From positions 2,583,824 to 2,647,823 of the forward strand of contig NZ_CP040671.1 in the NCBI RefSeq assembly GCF_008386235.1: a stretch of DNA of 64,000 nucleotides. The letters run 5' to 3'. Shown here piece by piece: positions 24,203 to 35,459 of this stretch (positions within the stretch are counted from its first letter, which is position 1; each line of letters opens with the position of its first letter). The notes under the pieces were generated by a model. The model worked only from the letters and a program-made list of their open reading frames with translations, searched no databases and had not been told where the DNA came from. A program made the translations under genes and the position numbers. This DNA comes from Thermosynechococcus sp. CL-1. GTDB lineage: Bacteria; Cyanobacteriota; Cyanobacteriia; Thermosynechococcales; Thermosynechococcaceae.

Positions 24203-25969
24203 CTAGAACGTGAACGTAGTCCGAATCACGCCTTGCAGAATCGGCTGACCAGAAATAACCCCACCCCCATTGGTATTGTTGGGGTTGATAATCGCTGTGA
24301 AGATAGGCGTGATGCTGATGTTGTCACTGATGGGGAATTTGTAAAAGGCCTCAATGTTGACCTGATTGGCATTGTTAATGAAACCAGCACTAGGTGCACT
24401 GTTGATAAACGGCGCACCCGCCGCTGCCGCCAGTACTGAACCTGGCACCAGCAAGTCCTTGTAGCCAATACCCGCCATAAAGTTATAGGCCATCATGCCA
24501 GCGGCAGGGAAACCAAAAATAGAAAACGGTAGTGGCGAAACATTGGGGAAGTAGCCATTGGGAATCCCTGCTACCCCTGCACGGCCAAAGATGCCCAAGC
24601 GACCCAGATTGAGCTCAAAGTTGATGCCCCCCGCTTGCGCCTCAATGCCATAGGTTTTGGAGTAGGTACCCTGCAGCTTCACCACATAACTGTTGCGACC
24701 ATTGCCAAAGGTGTTGGCATACTCCAACTCCAAGGAAGCTTGGTAGGGATCACCCGCAAACCCACCCCCCGGACTTGGAGGGGCAATGCCAGAATTAGCT
24801 CGTCCTGGCTCTGCCGCAAGATACAATGCCCGCACAGTAAAAGGACCTTCATTGGGGTTCCACTGGATAGCAACCCCTGCACCCCCCAGGTAGTTCATGG
24901 CGTAGGGCACAATGAAGGGGTTGTTGAGGAAGAAGTAAGTACCAAAGTCACTGGTAGGAGAGTTCGCCCAGCTATTGGTGTCAATGATGTCGCTCGGATA
25001 GAACCGTGTCCCTGCAGTAATGGTGATATCTTGGGTGGGCTTAAACGTATAGGCTAAGCGGTATAGCTCCACATTCGGACCAAAGTTCGACCAGTAGTAC
25101 TGGCTGGGGCTAGCATAAGGAAAAGGTGCTGTGAAAATATCAGTTGTACCCGCTGGATCTAAAGTTGAACTAGTTTGTAACCCAATACCGTAAGTACTAA
25201 TGGCATCGCGACCGCCATTGCCCGTAGACAGCGTGGTTTGCAGCAAGTCAGTGCCGGTAAAGCTGGTATTCAGGTTCAGCAGAACGGCAGAAATAACGGT
25301 GGGATTCGTGCGACCAGGGGCAAGGCCAAATGGACTAGGTGTAACCGAAGAATTTGGACTACTGGGGCGACCACCGTACTGCACCGACATCACCGCCGTA
25401 CCCGTGAGCTTGGTCGTTGTCGAGAACTGAGTGGCTTCAAGGGCAGCGGTGCGGGCTTCGAGGTTGTCCACGCGACCGCGCAGGGTGGCGAGTTCAGCAG
25501 CGAACTCATCCATGAGTCTCTGAAGCGTAGCGAGGTCTTCTTTGGTGGCAAAGCGATCGCTAATCACATCGAGGCAGGCGTTCAATGCTGCTGCCATTTC
25601 ATAACGGGTGGCGGCACGGTTGCCCCGGAAGGTGCCATCAGGATAACCCGCGATACAGCCATACTTTTCAACCAAGGAGGCGAGGGCTTGGTAGGCCCAG
25701 TCGGTGGGACGCACGTCAGACAGCTGCGAGACAGAGGTCACCTGCCCCATGGATTCTTCGTTGGCCAGAAGCTGATTAACAGAGGTAATGGTGCTAGAAG
25801 CGTCTGCAATGGTGTTGGGGGCAGGCAGTGCTTCAGAAACTGCGAGATTTTGTGGTTCAGCAGCAATTAGGTTTTCGAAGTTGGCGGGTTCATTGGCGGT
25901 AGCAATGTTAGCCCCTGCGACCACACCCAGTAGGCTCAAGCTACCTGCTAACAGGTACGTCTTTTTCAC
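24203..25969 (-). CDS. SLH-domain outer-membrane porin (cyanobacterial OprB type)
   Basis: 588 residues. Signal peptide M-K-K-T-Y-L-L-A-G...A-T-A (1-26). An SLH domain (about 85-145: V-x-P-T-D-W-A-Y-Q-A-L, G-Y-P-D-G-T-F-R-G, R-Y-E-M-A-A-A) binds the peptidoglycan-linked layer. A short coiled coil follows (L-A-T-L-R-G-R-V-D-N-L-E-A-R), then a long beta-rich barrel ending V-I-R-T-T-F-T-F with the terminal Phe typical of Bam substrates. Major cyanobacterial porins of this type pass inorganic ions, including iron. I chose the GTG start preceded by GAGGAGTAAC; the frame extends five codons upstream to another GTG. The terminator is at 24146-24175. Confidence 0.9.
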   Translation of the reverse strand: MKKTYLLAGSLSLLGVVAGANIATANEPANFENLIAAEPQNLAVSEALPAPNTIADASSTITSVNQLLANEESMGQVTSVSQLSDVRPTDWAYQALASLVEKYGCIAGYPDGTFRGNRAATRYEMAAALNACLDVISDRFATKEDLATLQRLMDEFAAELATLRGRVDNLEARTAALEATQFSTTTKLTGTAVMSVQYGGRPSSPNSSVTPSPFGLAPGRTNPTVISAVLLNLNTSFTGTDLLQTTLSTGNGGRDAISTYGIGLQTSSTLDPAGTTDIFTAPFPYASPSQYYWSNFGPNVELYRLAYTFKPTQDITITAGTRFYPSDIIDTNSWANSPTSDFGTYFFLNNPFIVPYAMNYLGGAGVAIQWNPNEGPFTVRALYLAAEPGRANSGIAPPSPGGGFAGDPYQASLELEYANTFGNGRNSYVVKLQGTYSKTYGIEAQAGGINFELNLGRLGIFGRAGVAGIPNGYFPNVSPLPFSIFGFPAAGMMAYNFMAGIGYKDLLVPGSVLAAAAGAPFINSAPSAGFINNANQVNIEAFYKFPISDNISITPIFTAIINPNNTNGGGVISGQPILQGVIRTTFTF

Positions 25970-26282
25970 GATGTTACTCCTCACTCACGAGCGTCTAGGT
26001 CCGGCAGAGCGATCAATTCATTCTGCTGTCCCCTAGTACTTAGCTTACACAATATGGCTTAAATGTGTTGCAAGCTGATTATGCAAGTTCTGATAGATTC
26101 TAAGTGCTTTCCCTTGGATTTGTCAAATAGGTTGTTGTGATTTGTTGACACTGGAATTTCATCCGTCTGGCTGGCGTGGTACGAGCTGCACACAAGGAGC
26201 CTTCCTGATAGAGGTCGCGGCAACTAGAGAAGTTCTGTCCGGTCGGTACAATAGAAAGTACAGCCAAGATTTCATAGATGCA
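25970..26282. other. Divergent intergenic region between porin and DUF3782 copy 3
   Basis: 313 bases with no supported gene. The left part is the porin leader with its Shine-Dalgarno (GGAGTAA, complement of 25974-25980); I see no convincing minus-strand promoter. On the plus strand a -10-like TACAAT at 26247-26252 lies 30 bases before the DUF3782 ATG, but its -35 region (near CTAGAG) is weak. Confidence 0.4.
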
Positions 26283-27134
26283 ATGACCTCTGTCCTTGAA
26301 GAAAAGCTGCGGGCGGCGTTTCCTCCCGAACAAGCGCATCTGCTTGCAGAAGTAATCCATGAAGCCTACAACGATTTGGTGAAAGCAAGAGACTTCAATG
26401 AGCTGAAGTCCATCGTAGGCGAATTAGCTCAAGCCCAAAAACGCACTGAGGAGCAAGTTGAAGAACTCGCCCAAGCCCAAAAACGCACTGAAGAACGAGT
26501 TGAAGAACTCGCCCAAGCTCAAAAACGCACTGAAGAACGAGTTGAAGAACTCGCCCAAGCCCAAAAACGCACTGAAGAACGAGTTGAAGAACTCGCCCAA
26601 GCTCAAAAACGCACTGAAGAACGAGTTGAAGAACTCGCCCAAGCCCAAAAACGCACTGAAGAACGAGTGGATCAGCTAGCTGTTGCTGTTGCAGAACTGG
26701 CGGAAGCGCAAAAGCACACCGAACGAGCCGTCAAACAACTTGCACGCCAAGTGGGCGGCCTCAGTGAAGCCCTGGGTGGGTCGCTGGAAGACCTCGCCCT
26801 TGAGGTGGTGCCCGAGATTCTGGAATATCGCTGGGGCATGGAAATCGAATTTTGTGAGCGGGATACCCTACCCCTACGCAACGGCAGTTATGAGTTTGAC
26901 TTGGTCATCCGGGGTCAAGTTCATGGAGAGCCGATTCTAGTGCTGGGGGAAGTCAAAAGCAATATCACCGAATCTGAGGTGGAGCGGTTTTTGAATCTGG
27001 TCGCTCAAGTGGAAGCGACTGAGGAAATTCGCCCTCTGTTTTTTGGCTATCGCGTTGAGCGGGCAGCCAAGGCGTTGATTCGCGATCGCGGTGCGGTAAT
27101 GGTCACCACAAGGGGCAAATACTTTCCTGAGTGA
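26283..27134 (+). CDS. Coiled-coil plus PD-(D/E)XK-like protein (DUF3782 type), copy 3, repeat-expanded
   Basis: 283 residues with the same layout as the two copies at 22652-24147: helical head (M-T-S-V-L-E-E-K-L-R), a longer coiled coil made of six 14-residue units [14 protein letters not shown], and the nuclease-like core (Y-E-F-D, G-E-V-K-S-N). It is more diverged than copies 1 and 2 are from each other. The frame is open upstream to 26142, but the extra 47 residues are not conserved, and the ATG at 26283 matches the start of the other copies. Ends 12 bases before convergent lipA. Confidence 0.8.
   Translation: MTSVLEEKLRAAFPPEQAHLLAEVIHEAYNDLVKARDFNELKSIVGELAQAQKRTEEQVEELAQAQKRTEERVEELAQAQKRTEERVEELAQAQKRTEERVEELAQAQKRTEERVEELAQAQKRTEERVDQLAVAVAELAEAQKHTERAVKQLARQVGGLSEALGGSLEDLALEVVPEILEYRWGMEIEFCERDTLPLRNGSYEFDLVIRGQVHGEPILVLGEVKSNITESEVERFLNLVAQVEATEEIRPLFFGYRVERAAKALIRDRGAVMVTTRGKYFPE
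26421..26672 (+). repeat. Six 42-bp tandem repeats with an 84-bp higher-order period
   Basis: Six in-frame units (26421, 26463, 26505, 26547, 26589, 26631) each encode 14 residues of coiled coil. Units 2 and 4 share CAAGCCC, and units 3 and 5 share CAAGCTC at the same place; otherwise 2-5 appear identical. The array therefore expanded as 84-bp dimers. The edge units carry the older substitutions. Confidence 0.9.
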
Positions 27135-27146
27135 ATGAAGTACCCA

Positions 27147-28034
27147 TCACGCTTCTTGGGTTGGCGCGGCATCTGCGGCATGGTAGGAGCTACGTACAAG
27201 AGGCCCCGATCGCACGTGGGAAAAGCCGAGTTCGCGGGCAATCTTGCCCAGGGTGTTAAATTCTTCAGGTGTCCAATACTTGACCACAGGTAAATGATTC
27301 AACGAGGGGGGCAGATATTGTCCCAAGGTCAGGCGATCGCACCCCACGGCTCGCAAATCTTTTAGAGTTTGAATCACCTCTGCTTCGGTTTCTCCCAAGC
27401 CCAACATCAAGCCCGACTTGGTGGGAAGGTGGGGATTCAGTTCTTTGACCGTCGCTAAGACCCGCAGGGAACTCTCATAGGTGGCTCCGCGGCGCACCGG
27501 GCCTTGCAAGCGGCGCACAGTTTCAAGGTTGTGGTTGTAGCAGGCAGGCTGTGCCGCCACAATTTGGGCAATGCAGTCCCGTTGGGAGACTCGACCCCGA
27601 TCCATGCGAAAGTCGGGGGTGAGGACTTCAATTTCCGTGCTGGGGCAACGTTGGCGAATCGCCTGCATGGTGACCACAAATTGACCCGCCCCTTGATCGG
27701 GTAAGTCATCGCGAGCCACAGAGGTTAAAACCACATAGCGCAATCCTAAGCTGGCAACAGCGGCGGCAATTTTTGCTGGTTCCTCTGGATCAACCGCAGC
27801 AGGAGCGTGGCCTTTCTCCACTTGGCAAAAGGCGCAGGCACGGGTACAGGTGGCACCCAAGAGTAAAAAAGTGGCGGTTTTTTGGGCATAGCATTCACCG
27901 CGATTGGGACAGCGCCCCTCTTCACAGATGGTGTGGATGCCATAGTGGCGCACGAGGCGTTGAACGGTGGAGAGTTCACTGGCTTTGCCAAGGGGTTTGC
28001 GCAGCCACGGCGGCAGAGGTTGGCAGATGGTCAT
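27147..28034 (-). CDS. lipA: Lipoyl synthase
   Basis: Radical SAM enzyme of 295 residues that inserts two sulfurs into protein-bound octanoyl groups to form lipoate for 2-oxoacid dehydrogenases and the glycine cleavage system. Both iron-sulfur sites are complete: auxiliary cluster C37-x4-C42-x5-C48 ([12 protein letters not shown]) and radical SAM cluster C63-x3-C67-x2-C70. The C-terminal arginine-serine motif (V-R-S-S-Y-H-A) that binds the auxiliary cluster is present. Cyanobacteria often have two lipA genes; I cannot tell which this is. Divergent from por across 172 bases. Confidence 0.95.
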   Translation of the reverse strand: MTICQPLPPWLRKPLGKASELSTVQRLVRHYGIHTICEEGRCPNRGECYAQKTATFLLLGATCTRACAFCQVEKGHAPAAVDPEEPAKIAAAVASLGLRYVVLTSVARDDLPDQGAGQFVVTMQAIRQRCPSTEIEVLTPDFRMDRGRVSQRDCIAQIVAAQPACYNHNLETVRRLQGPVRRGATYESSLRVLATVKELNPHLPTKSGLMLGLGETEAEVIQTLKDLRAVGCDRLTLGQYLPPSLNHLPVVKYWTPEEFNTLGKIARELGFSHVRSGPLVRSSYHAADAAPTQEA

Positions 28035-28176
28035 AGAGTGGGGTTAATCCTGAAAATAGGGGAGAGGCGAGCTAGATACAAAACTTGATTAACTATCGAG
28101 TCTATTTATTAAGTAACTGTAAATGATCGCTGGGGGTGTGCCTAGGGGGCGATCGCTTCTATGGCAGGATCAATAG

Positions 28177-29175
<999 letters not shown>

Positions 29176-29178
29176 CTG

Positions 29179-29661
29179 ATGCAGCGGTGGTTGCCCCTCG
29201 GCGTTAGTCTTGCCCTTGTCATCGAAACGGGGGCGATCGCTCGCCCAGCACCAGAAACAGTGGTGAGCCAGTTTTATCAGTGGTGGGTGCGAAACCAAGA
29301 TCAAGGCCGCCAACGGCTTAGTCAGCAGCGAGCAGTGTTTACGCCCGATCTATACCAGCAGTTGATGCAAGCCTTTCGCAGACAGCCACGGGATGGCGTT
29401 TGGCTAGACTTTGATCCCTTTTCCTTTACCCAAGTGAGTACTCAAGGGGTGCAAGTGCGCAATGTCCGGCGATCGCCCAATAATCCCCAAGTGGCGGAAG
29501 TGGATATTGAGGTTATGGCAGGTCTGCGGGGGCGATCGGGAACGCCTGTGCCGATTAAAGTACTCCTTCGCCAAGGGAGCGATCGCTGGCAAATTGATAA
29601 CCTGATCTACTTGAACACGTGGGATAACCTGCGCTGTCTGCTGCGGGACATCAATCGCTAG
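29179..29661 (+). CDS. Small exported protein, DUF3828-like, coupled to por
   Basis: 160 residues. A signal peptide (M-Q-R-W-L-P-L-G-V-S-L-A-L-V, ending near A-I-A-R) is followed by V-V-S-Q-F-Y-Q-W-W, a feature of the DUF3828/NTF2-like families, and a mostly beta second half (V-A-E-V-D-I-E-V, P-V-P-I-K-V-L-L, W-Q-I-D-N-L-I-Y). Likely periplasmic or lumenal. It starts three bases after the por stop, so the two are probably translated together. No function is known; a chlorophyll-related role is only a guess from position. Confidence 0.75.
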   Translation: MQRWLPLGVSLALVIETGAIARPAPETVVSQFYQWWVRNQDQGRQRLSQQRAVFTPDLYQQLMQAFRRQPRDGVWLDFDPFSFTQVSTQGVQVRNVRRSPNNPQVAEVDIEVMAGLRGRSGTPVPIKVLLRQGSDRWQIDNLIYLNTWDNLRCLLRDINR

Positions 29662-29743
29662 CGAACCTTAACGTCTTCTTCCATTCCTCTGGCTGAGCTT
29701 GCCGCTATGGTGGAAGTGATCCTTGCCATTGCAGGACGGATGT

Positions 29744-31186
29744 ATGTCACAGCAAGATTTTGGCGTCATTGGCCTCGCTGTCATGGGGGAAAACCTTGCC
29801 CTCAATGTGGAGCGAAATGGATTCTCCGTGGCGGTTTATAATCGCACCCCCGCCCGCACTGAAGCTTTCATGGCCGAACGAGCCGCCGGCCGTCGCTTCA
29901 AGGCCACCTATAGTCTTGAGGAGTTTGTTGCTTCCCTGTCGCGTCCCCGCCGCATTTTGGCGATGGTCAAAGCCGGCAAACCCGTGGATGACCTGATCCA
30001 GCAACTCAAGCCACTCCTTGAACCGGGAGACATCCTCATTGATGGTGGCAACTCCCTCTACACGGATACCGAACGCCGCGTTGCTGAAATGGAGGCAGCA
30101 GGACTCTGCTTCTTTGGTATGGGGGTCAGCGGTGGTGAAGAAGGTGCCCTCAATGGCCCAAGTCTCATGCCCGGCGGTAGTCGTGAGGCCTACCAAGCCC
30201 TCGAACCCATTCTCACTAAAATTGCAGCCCAAGTGGATGATGGCCCCTGTGTCACCTACATTGGGCCGGGGGGGTCGGGGCACTTTGTCAAGATGGTGCA
30301 CAATGGCATTGAGTATGGTGATATGCAACTCATTGCCGAAGCCTATGACCTGCTGAAAAATCTCCTCGGCCTCAATCACCAGCAACTTCATGAGGTCTTC
30401 AAACGCTGGAATGAGACCCCCGAACTCAACTCATTTTTGATTGAAATTACTAGCCAGATTTTCACCTATATTGACCCAGAAACCCATTTGCCCCTTGTGG
30501 ATGTGATTGTGGATGCGGCAGGTCAAAAGGGAACCGGTCGCTGGACGGTGGAAAGTGCCCTTGAAATGGGGGTGGCCATTCCAACGATTACCGCTGCCGT
30601 GAATGCCCGCATCATGTCCTCCATCAAAGCCGAACGGATGGCGGCTGCCCAAGTCCTCCCCGGCCCTGTGGCTCACTTTAGCGGCAATACTGAAGAATTC
30701 ATCGGCAAAATCCGCGATGCCCTCTACTGCTCGAAAATCTGCTCCTATGCCCAAGGGATGGCGCTGATTGCCAAAGGCTCCCAAGAACTCTTTGATAATC
30801 AACTAAACCTTGGCGAAATTGCCCGCATCTGGAAGGGGGGCTGCATTATTCGCGCTGGCTTCCTGAATAAGATCAAGCAGGCCTACAGCGAAAATCCCCA
30901 ACTGGCCAATTTGCTGCTGGCGCCGGAGTTTCGGCAAACCATCCTCGATAAACAGGCGGCGTGGCGGGAGGTATTGGTGGAGGCGACCCGTGCTGGGATT
31001 GCTGTGCCCGCCTTTGGCGCGTCCTTGGAGTACTTCGATAGCTATCGGCGCGATCGCCTGCCGCAAAATCTCACCCAAGCACAGCGGGATTTCTTTGGTG
31101 CCCATACCTACGAGCGGATCGATAAACCGGGAACCTTCCATACGGAGTGGGTACCGATTCAGGAGGCAGGAAAAGCATCCGTTTAA
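29744..31186 (+). CDS. gnd: 6-phosphogluconate dehydrogenase (decarboxylating)
   Basis: Oxidative pentose-phosphate enzyme: 6-phosphogluconate plus NADP to ribulose-5-phosphate, CO2 and NADPH, the main dark source of reductant in cyanobacteria. 480 residues with N-terminal Rossmann G-L-A-V-M-G-E-N-L-A-L-N, substrate loop (G-V-S-G-G-E-E-G-A), catalytic K-M-V-H-N-G-I-E-Y and C-terminal dimer tail. The ATG at 29744 is preceded by AGGACGGA; the frame extends 21 bases upstream to a TTG with no support. Confidence 0.96.
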   Translation: MSQQDFGVIGLAVMGENLALNVERNGFSVAVYNRTPARTEAFMAERAAGRRFKATYSLEEFVASLSRPRRILAMVKAGKPVDDLIQQLKPLLEPGDILIDGGNSLYTDTERRVAEMEAAGLCFFGMGVSGGEEGALNGPSLMPGGSREAYQALEPILTKIAAQVDDGPCVTYIGPGGSGHFVKMVHNGIEYGDMQLIAEAYDLLKNLLGLNHQQLHEVFKRWNETPELNSFLIEITSQIFTYIDPETHLPLVDVIVDAAGQKGTGRWTVESALEMGVAIPTITAAVNARIMSSIKAERMAAAQVLPGPVAHFSGNTEEFIGKIRDALYCSKICSYAQGMALIAKGSQELFDNQLNLGEIARIWKGGCIIRAGFLNKIKQAYSENPQLANLLLAPEFRQTILDKQAAWREVLVEATRAGIAVPAFGASLEYFDSYRRDRLPQNLTQAQRDFFGAHTYERIDKPGTFHTEWVPIQEAGKASV

Positions 31187-31264
31187 GAGGTAGGCAGTAG
31201 CGTTGGAGGCGTTGTTCCCCAAGGGGGCAATTCTTTAGCCTATCTTAAGAATTAGGCGAGTGAT

Positions 31265-33079
31265 TTGCTTGCCCGCGATCATCCTGCACTTTGGGGAGGC
31301 CAAGAAGCCTTGCATCCGTTTTTACGACTGCTGCACCACAGCCAACGCTACCAACGCCAAGTGGGGCTTGCCTCCCTCTACTCTATCCTCAATAAAATTT
31401 TTGATCTCGCTCCCCCCGTTCTGATTGGGATTGCTGTGGATCTGGTGGTGAAGCGGCAGGATTCCCTCTTCGCCCGCTGGGGGCTGGTGACCTTTGAGCA
31501 GCAACTGTTGGCCTTGGCCGGCCTATCATTTGTGATCTGGAGCTTGGAGTCCCTCTTTGAGTATGCCTATGCCCGCAGTTGGCGAAACTTAGCGCAGCAG
31601 ATTCAACACGACCTGCGCCTTGAGACCTATGCCCATGTCCAAGAGATGGATTTGGCGTTTTTTGAAGAACGCAGCAGTGGGGTGTTGCTCTCGATTCTCA
31701 ATGATGACATTAACCAACTAGAGCGCTTTTTGGATGGTGGTGCCAATGAGGTGTTGCAAGTCACAACCACTGTCTTAGTGATTGGTGGGATTTTCTTTTA
31801 TTTGGCGCCCAATGTGGCGATCTGGGGGATGCTGCCGATGCCCTTTATTCTCTGGGGATCCGTCATCTTTCAGCGGCGACTCGCCCCTCGCTATGCCGAT
31901 GTGCGGGAAAAGGCGGGACGCCTCAATGAACGCTTGGCTAACAATATCTCAGGTATTCAAACGATTAAGAGCTTTACTGCCGAGGCTTACGAATTGGAGC
32001 GCCTGCGCTGGGATAGTGAAGCCTACCAACAGAGTAATCGCCGCGCCATTCGCCTCAGTGCGGCCTATATTCCCCTGATTCGCTTTGTGATCCTCTTTGG
32101 CTTTACGGGAACGTTGGTGCTGGGGGGCTTTGCCGCTTTTCAGGGGCGCTTGGATGTGGGCGCCTACAGCACGATGGTCTATCTGATTCAACGGTTGCTC
32201 TGGCCCTTGACCCGTTTGGGGGAAACACTGGATCAGTATCAGCGAGCCATGGCCTCAACGCAGCGGGTGCTGAATTTGCTGGAAACGCCGATCGCGATTT
32301 GTACGGGCGATCGCCCCCTTGATCCGCGCCATGTCAAAGGGGAAGTGCGCTTTGAATCCGTCAGCTTTGCCTATGCTGGGCGTGCCCCCGTGCTGAAAAA
32401 TGTTAGTTTACACGTCCCTGCGGGTCAGACGATCGCCATTGTCGGCTCCACGGGATCCGGCAAAAGTACCCTCGTAAAATTGTTACTGCGGTTCTATGAG
32501 GTGCAAGAAGGGCGCATTCTCATTGATGGGGTGGATATTCGCGAGTATCGGCTGCGGGACTTGCGCCGTGCCATTGGTTGGGTGAGTCAGGATGTCTTTC
32601 TCTTCCACGGCACTGCCTTTGAAAACATTGCCTATGGCAGTCCGGGGGCAACCCTTTCCGATGTGATCCACGCAGCAAAACTGGCCGAAGCCCATGACTT
32701 TATCGAGCAACTGCCCCAAGGGTACGACACGGTGGTGGGGGAGCGGGGGCAAAAACTCTCCGGCGGTCAGCGGCAGCGGCTGGCGATCGCCCGCGCCCTG
32801 CTCAAAGATCCACCGATTCTAGTGCTCGATGAAGCCACCTCCGCCGTGGATAACGAAACCGAAGCCGCCATCCAGCGATCGCTAGCCCACATTACGGCAC
32901 ATCGCACGACGATCGCCATTGCCCACCGCCTCTCCACCATTCGCCATGCCGACTGCATCTATGTCCTTGAACACGGTGAAATTGTCGAACAGGGAACCCA
33001 CAAAGCACTCTTGGCGCAGCAGGGCGTCTATTACGGCCTCTGGCAAGTCCAAGCCGGCCAGCTCCTCCCTGAAGGTTAG
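31265..33079 (+). CDS. ABC exporter, fused membrane and ATPase domains (MsbA-like)
   Basis: 604-residue half-transporter: an exporter-type membrane domain (about 20-325) with hydrophobic segments near 40-55, 75-95, 155-200 and 270-300, followed by an ATPase domain. Walker A is G-S-T-G-S-G-K-S-T, the signature [15 protein letters not shown] and Walker [10 protein letters not shown]; the switch His lies in I-A-I-A-H-R-L-S-T. It should work as a homodimer or with another half-transporter. The substrate is unknown; lipids, peptides or drugs are family options. The start is a TTG at 31265 with AGGCGAG upstream; no better ATG exists before conserved sequence. It interlocks stops with glgB. Confidence 0.9.
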   Translation: MLARDHPALWGGQEALHPFLRLLHHSQRYQRQVGLASLYSILNKIFDLAPPVLIGIAVDLVVKRQDSLFARWGLVTFEQQLLALAGLSFVIWSLESLFEYAYARSWRNLAQQIQHDLRLETYAHVQEMDLAFFEERSSGVLLSILNDDINQLERFLDGGANEVLQVTTTVLVIGGIFFYLAPNVAIWGMLPMPFILWGSVIFQRRLAPRYADVREKAGRLNERLANNISGIQTIKSFTAEAYELERLRWDSEAYQQSNRRAIRLSAAYIPLIRFVILFGFTGTLVLGGFAAFQGRLDVGAYSTMVYLIQRLLWPLTRLGETLDQYQRAMASTQRVLNLLETPIAICTGDRPLDPRHVKGEVRFESVSFAYAGRAPVLKNVSLHVPAGQTIAIVGSTGSGKSTLVKLLLRFYEVQEGRILIDGVDIREYRLRDLRRAIGWVSQDVFLFHGTAFENIAYGSPGATLSDVIHAAKLAEAHDFIEQLPQGYDTVVGERGQKLSGGQRQRLAIARALLKDPPILVLDEATSAVDNETEAAIQRSLAHITAHRTTIAIAHRLSTIRHADCIYVLEHGEIVEQGTHKALLAQQGVYYGLWQVQAGQLLPEG

Positions 33080-35376
33080 GGTGTGAGATTATAGCGTGCC
33101 CGCTCCGCCGCTGTTTTCTCGCGATCCAGTTTCAAGATCAGCACCGCCAAGGGGGGCAAGCACAGATCAAGGGAGTAGCGACGGTGGTGGTAGGGCCATT
33201 CATCCGCCCATTTACCGCCCAAGTTACCCATATTGCTGCCGCCATACTCGCGGGCATCACTATTAAAGAGTTCACTATAGAAGCCATGCTCTGGGACACC
33301 AATGCGGTAGTGGCTATGGGGCTGCGGTGTAAAGTTACAGACGACAACCACAAAATCTTGGTAGTCCTTATCCCAGCGGATAAAGGACACAACGCTATGG
33401 CGGTTATCACTACAGTCAATCCACTCAAAGCCCTCCGGTTTGAAATCTTGGGTATAGAGGGCAGGTTGTGAACGGTAGAGGCGATTGAGATCCTCAAAGA
33501 AGCGTTTGGTTTGCTGGTGGGGTTCGTATTGCAGCAGGTGCCACTCTAAATCACTCCAGACATTCCACTCGCTCCATTGGGCAAACTCCATCCCCATGAA
33601 CATTGTTTTCTTACCGGGGTGAGTGAACATGTAGGCAAATAAACAGCGTAGATTCGCAAATTTCTGCCAGCGATCGCCCGGCATTTTGCCAATGATGTGA
33701 CTCTTGCCGTGCACCACCTCATCATGGGAGAGCGCCAGCATGAAGTTCTCGCTGTGGTGATACCACATACTGAAGGTGACATTGTTTTGGTGGAACTGGC
33801 GGAACCAGGGATCCATGCTGAAGTAGTCCAGAATATCGTGCATCCAACCCATATTCCACTTCAGGTTGAAGCCCAGTCCGCCCATGTAGGTCGGCCAAGA
33901 GACCATTGGCCAAGCGGTGGATTCCTCAGCGATCGAAAGAATCCCCGGAAAGTAGCTAAAGATCACGTGGTTGACTTGGCGCAGAAAGTTAGCTGCCTCT
34001 AAATTTTCCCGTCCGCCGTATTCATTGGGTACCCACTCACCCTCCTTGCGGGCATAGTCAAGATAGAGCATCGAGGCCACGGCATCCACGCGAATACCGT
34101 CAATGTGGTACTTGTCAAACCAAAAGAGGGCATTGGCCACCAGAAAATTGCGCACTTCGTGGCGACCATAGTTAAAGACAAGGGTGCCCCATTCCTTGTG
34201 TTCGCCCTTGCGCGGATCCGCGTGTTCGTAGAGGTGGGTGCCATCAAAGAAGGCGAGGCCGTGGCCATCCTTGGGAAAGTGCCCCGGTACCCAATCCACA
34301 ATCACACCAATACCGTTTTGGTGGCACTGATCCACGAAATACATAAAGTCTTGGGGACTGCCATAGCGAGAGGTGGGGGCGTAGTAGCCAGTGACTTGAT
34401 AACCCCAAGAGCCATCGAAGGGATGCTCAGCAACGGGCAAGAGTTCAATGTGGGTGTAGCCCAATTCCTTGACGTAGGGAATGAGTTTGGCCGCCAATTC
34501 GCGATAGGTGAGAAAGCGTGCCCAGGGCTTGAGTTCTGCCACCTGTACGGGTTCTTGGGGTTGGCCATCAGCACCAATGGGCGGATCCTCCATTGAGGCG
34601 TGGAGCCACGATCCTAAATGCACCTCAAAGACGGAAATCGGTTGGGTGAGGGGGTCAGTGTGGCGCCGTTTTTCCAACCAGTCGTTATCGCCCCATTCGT
34701 AGCTATTGAGGTCGGTGACAATAGAGGCGGTCTTGGGACGCGGTTCTTGGTAAAAGCCGTAGGGATCTGATTTTTCGTAGATGTGGCCGTCTTGATTCTT
34801 AATTTCGTACTTATAGTGCTCGCCCACACCCAAGCCGGGGATAAAGAGTTCCCAGATGCCATTGCCACGTCGTGCCATTTGGTGTTTGCGGCCATCCCAG
34901 TGGTTAAAGTTGCCAATGACAGAGACATTGCGGGCATTGGGTGCCCAGACGGCAAAATACACCCCTGCAACGCCATCGACTGTGAGCAGGTGTGCCCCGA
35001 GTTTTTCATAGATGCGGTGGTGATTGCCCTCGGCAAACAGATGAATATCAAAATCCGTCAGCTTTGAGGAGCGGAAGGCATAGGGGTCGTAGATCACCCG
35101 CTCGTGACCATTTTCATAAATTTTCAGTTGATAATTATTCAGTTCCGGCAGAGGAATGCGGCATTCAAAAAAGTGGGGGTGGTGAACCGGCGTCATCGGA
35201 TATTCTTGCCGCTGCTCTGGACAGAGGACACTCACCCGTTCGGCATTGGGTAAATAGGCGCGTACCGCCCACACGGATTGGCCATTCTCACTGATCTGGT
35301 GACAGCCCAAAATTTCAAAGGGATCGTGGTGCTGGTTGGAAACAATGCGGTCAATCTGTTCGGGCGAAACGGTCAT
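33076..35376 (-). CDS. glgB: 1,4-alpha-glucan branching enzyme
   Basis: 766-residue GH13 enzyme that adds alpha-1,6 branches to glycogen. An extra N-terminal module (1-110) and a CBM48 domain ([11 protein letters not shown]) precede the catalytic barrel, with catalytic Asp in [10 protein letters not shown], Glu in S-I-A-E-E-S-T-A-W and transition-state Asp in [10 protein letters not shown]. The all-beta C-terminal domain follows. Upstream on the minus strand TATAGT (complement of 35411-35416) is a possible -10. No other glg gene is adjacent. Confidence 0.96.
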   Translation of the reverse strand: MTVSPEQIDRIVSNQHHDPFEILGCHQISENGQSVWAVRAYLPNAERVSVLCPEQRQEYPMTPVHHPHFFECRIPLPELNNYQLKIYENGHERVIYDPYAFRSSKLTDFDIHLFAEGNHHRIYEKLGAHLLTVDGVAGVYFAVWAPNARNVSVIGNFNHWDGRKHQMARRGNGIWELFIPGLGVGEHYKYEIKNQDGHIYEKSDPYGFYQEPRPKTASIVTDLNSYEWGDNDWLEKRRHTDPLTQPISVFEVHLGSWLHASMEDPPIGADGQPQEPVQVAELKPWARFLTYRELAAKLIPYVKELGYTHIELLPVAEHPFDGSWGYQVTGYYAPTSRYGSPQDFMYFVDQCHQNGIGVIVDWVPGHFPKDGHGLAFFDGTHLYEHADPRKGEHKEWGTLVFNYGRHEVRNFLVANALFWFDKYHIDGIRVDAVASMLYLDYARKEGEWVPNEYGGRENLEAANFLRQVNHVIFSYFPGILSIAEESTAWPMVSWPTYMGGLGFNLKWNMGWMHDILDYFSMDPWFRQFHQNNVTFSMWYHHSENFMLALSHDEVVHGKSHIIGKMPGDRWQKFANLRCLFAYMFTHPGKKTMFMGMEFAQWSEWNVWSDLEWHLLQYEPHQQTKRFFEDLNRLYRSQPALYTQDFKPEGFEWIDCSDNRHSVVSFIRWDKDYQDFVVVVCNFTPQPHSHYRIGVPEHGFYSELFNSDAREYGGSNMGNLGGKWADEWPYHHRRYSLDLCLPPLAVLILKLDREKTAAERARYNLTP

Positions 35377-35459
35377 ATTTTTATACTTTCGTAAAATATA
35401 GGGACAATACTATAGAAAAGTTAACAGTTAGAATGCTCCCCTTGACAAGGGCACAAACG

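Noticed and set aside
26424..26648. Minus-strand frame rich in F-F-N-S-F-F-S-A-F repeats
   Set aside because: It is the antisense reading of the 42-bp coiled-coil repeat array; the plus-strand frame has clear family support.
26421..26672. Possible CRISPR array
   Set aside because: Repeats are contiguous 42-bp coding units with no unique spacers.
29747..30391. 214-codon minus-strand frame inside gnd
   Set aside because: Antisense shadow of gnd caused by codon bias; no independent signals.
34105..34596. 163-codon plus-strand frame within glgB
   Set aside because: Antisense shadow of a well-conserved enzyme.
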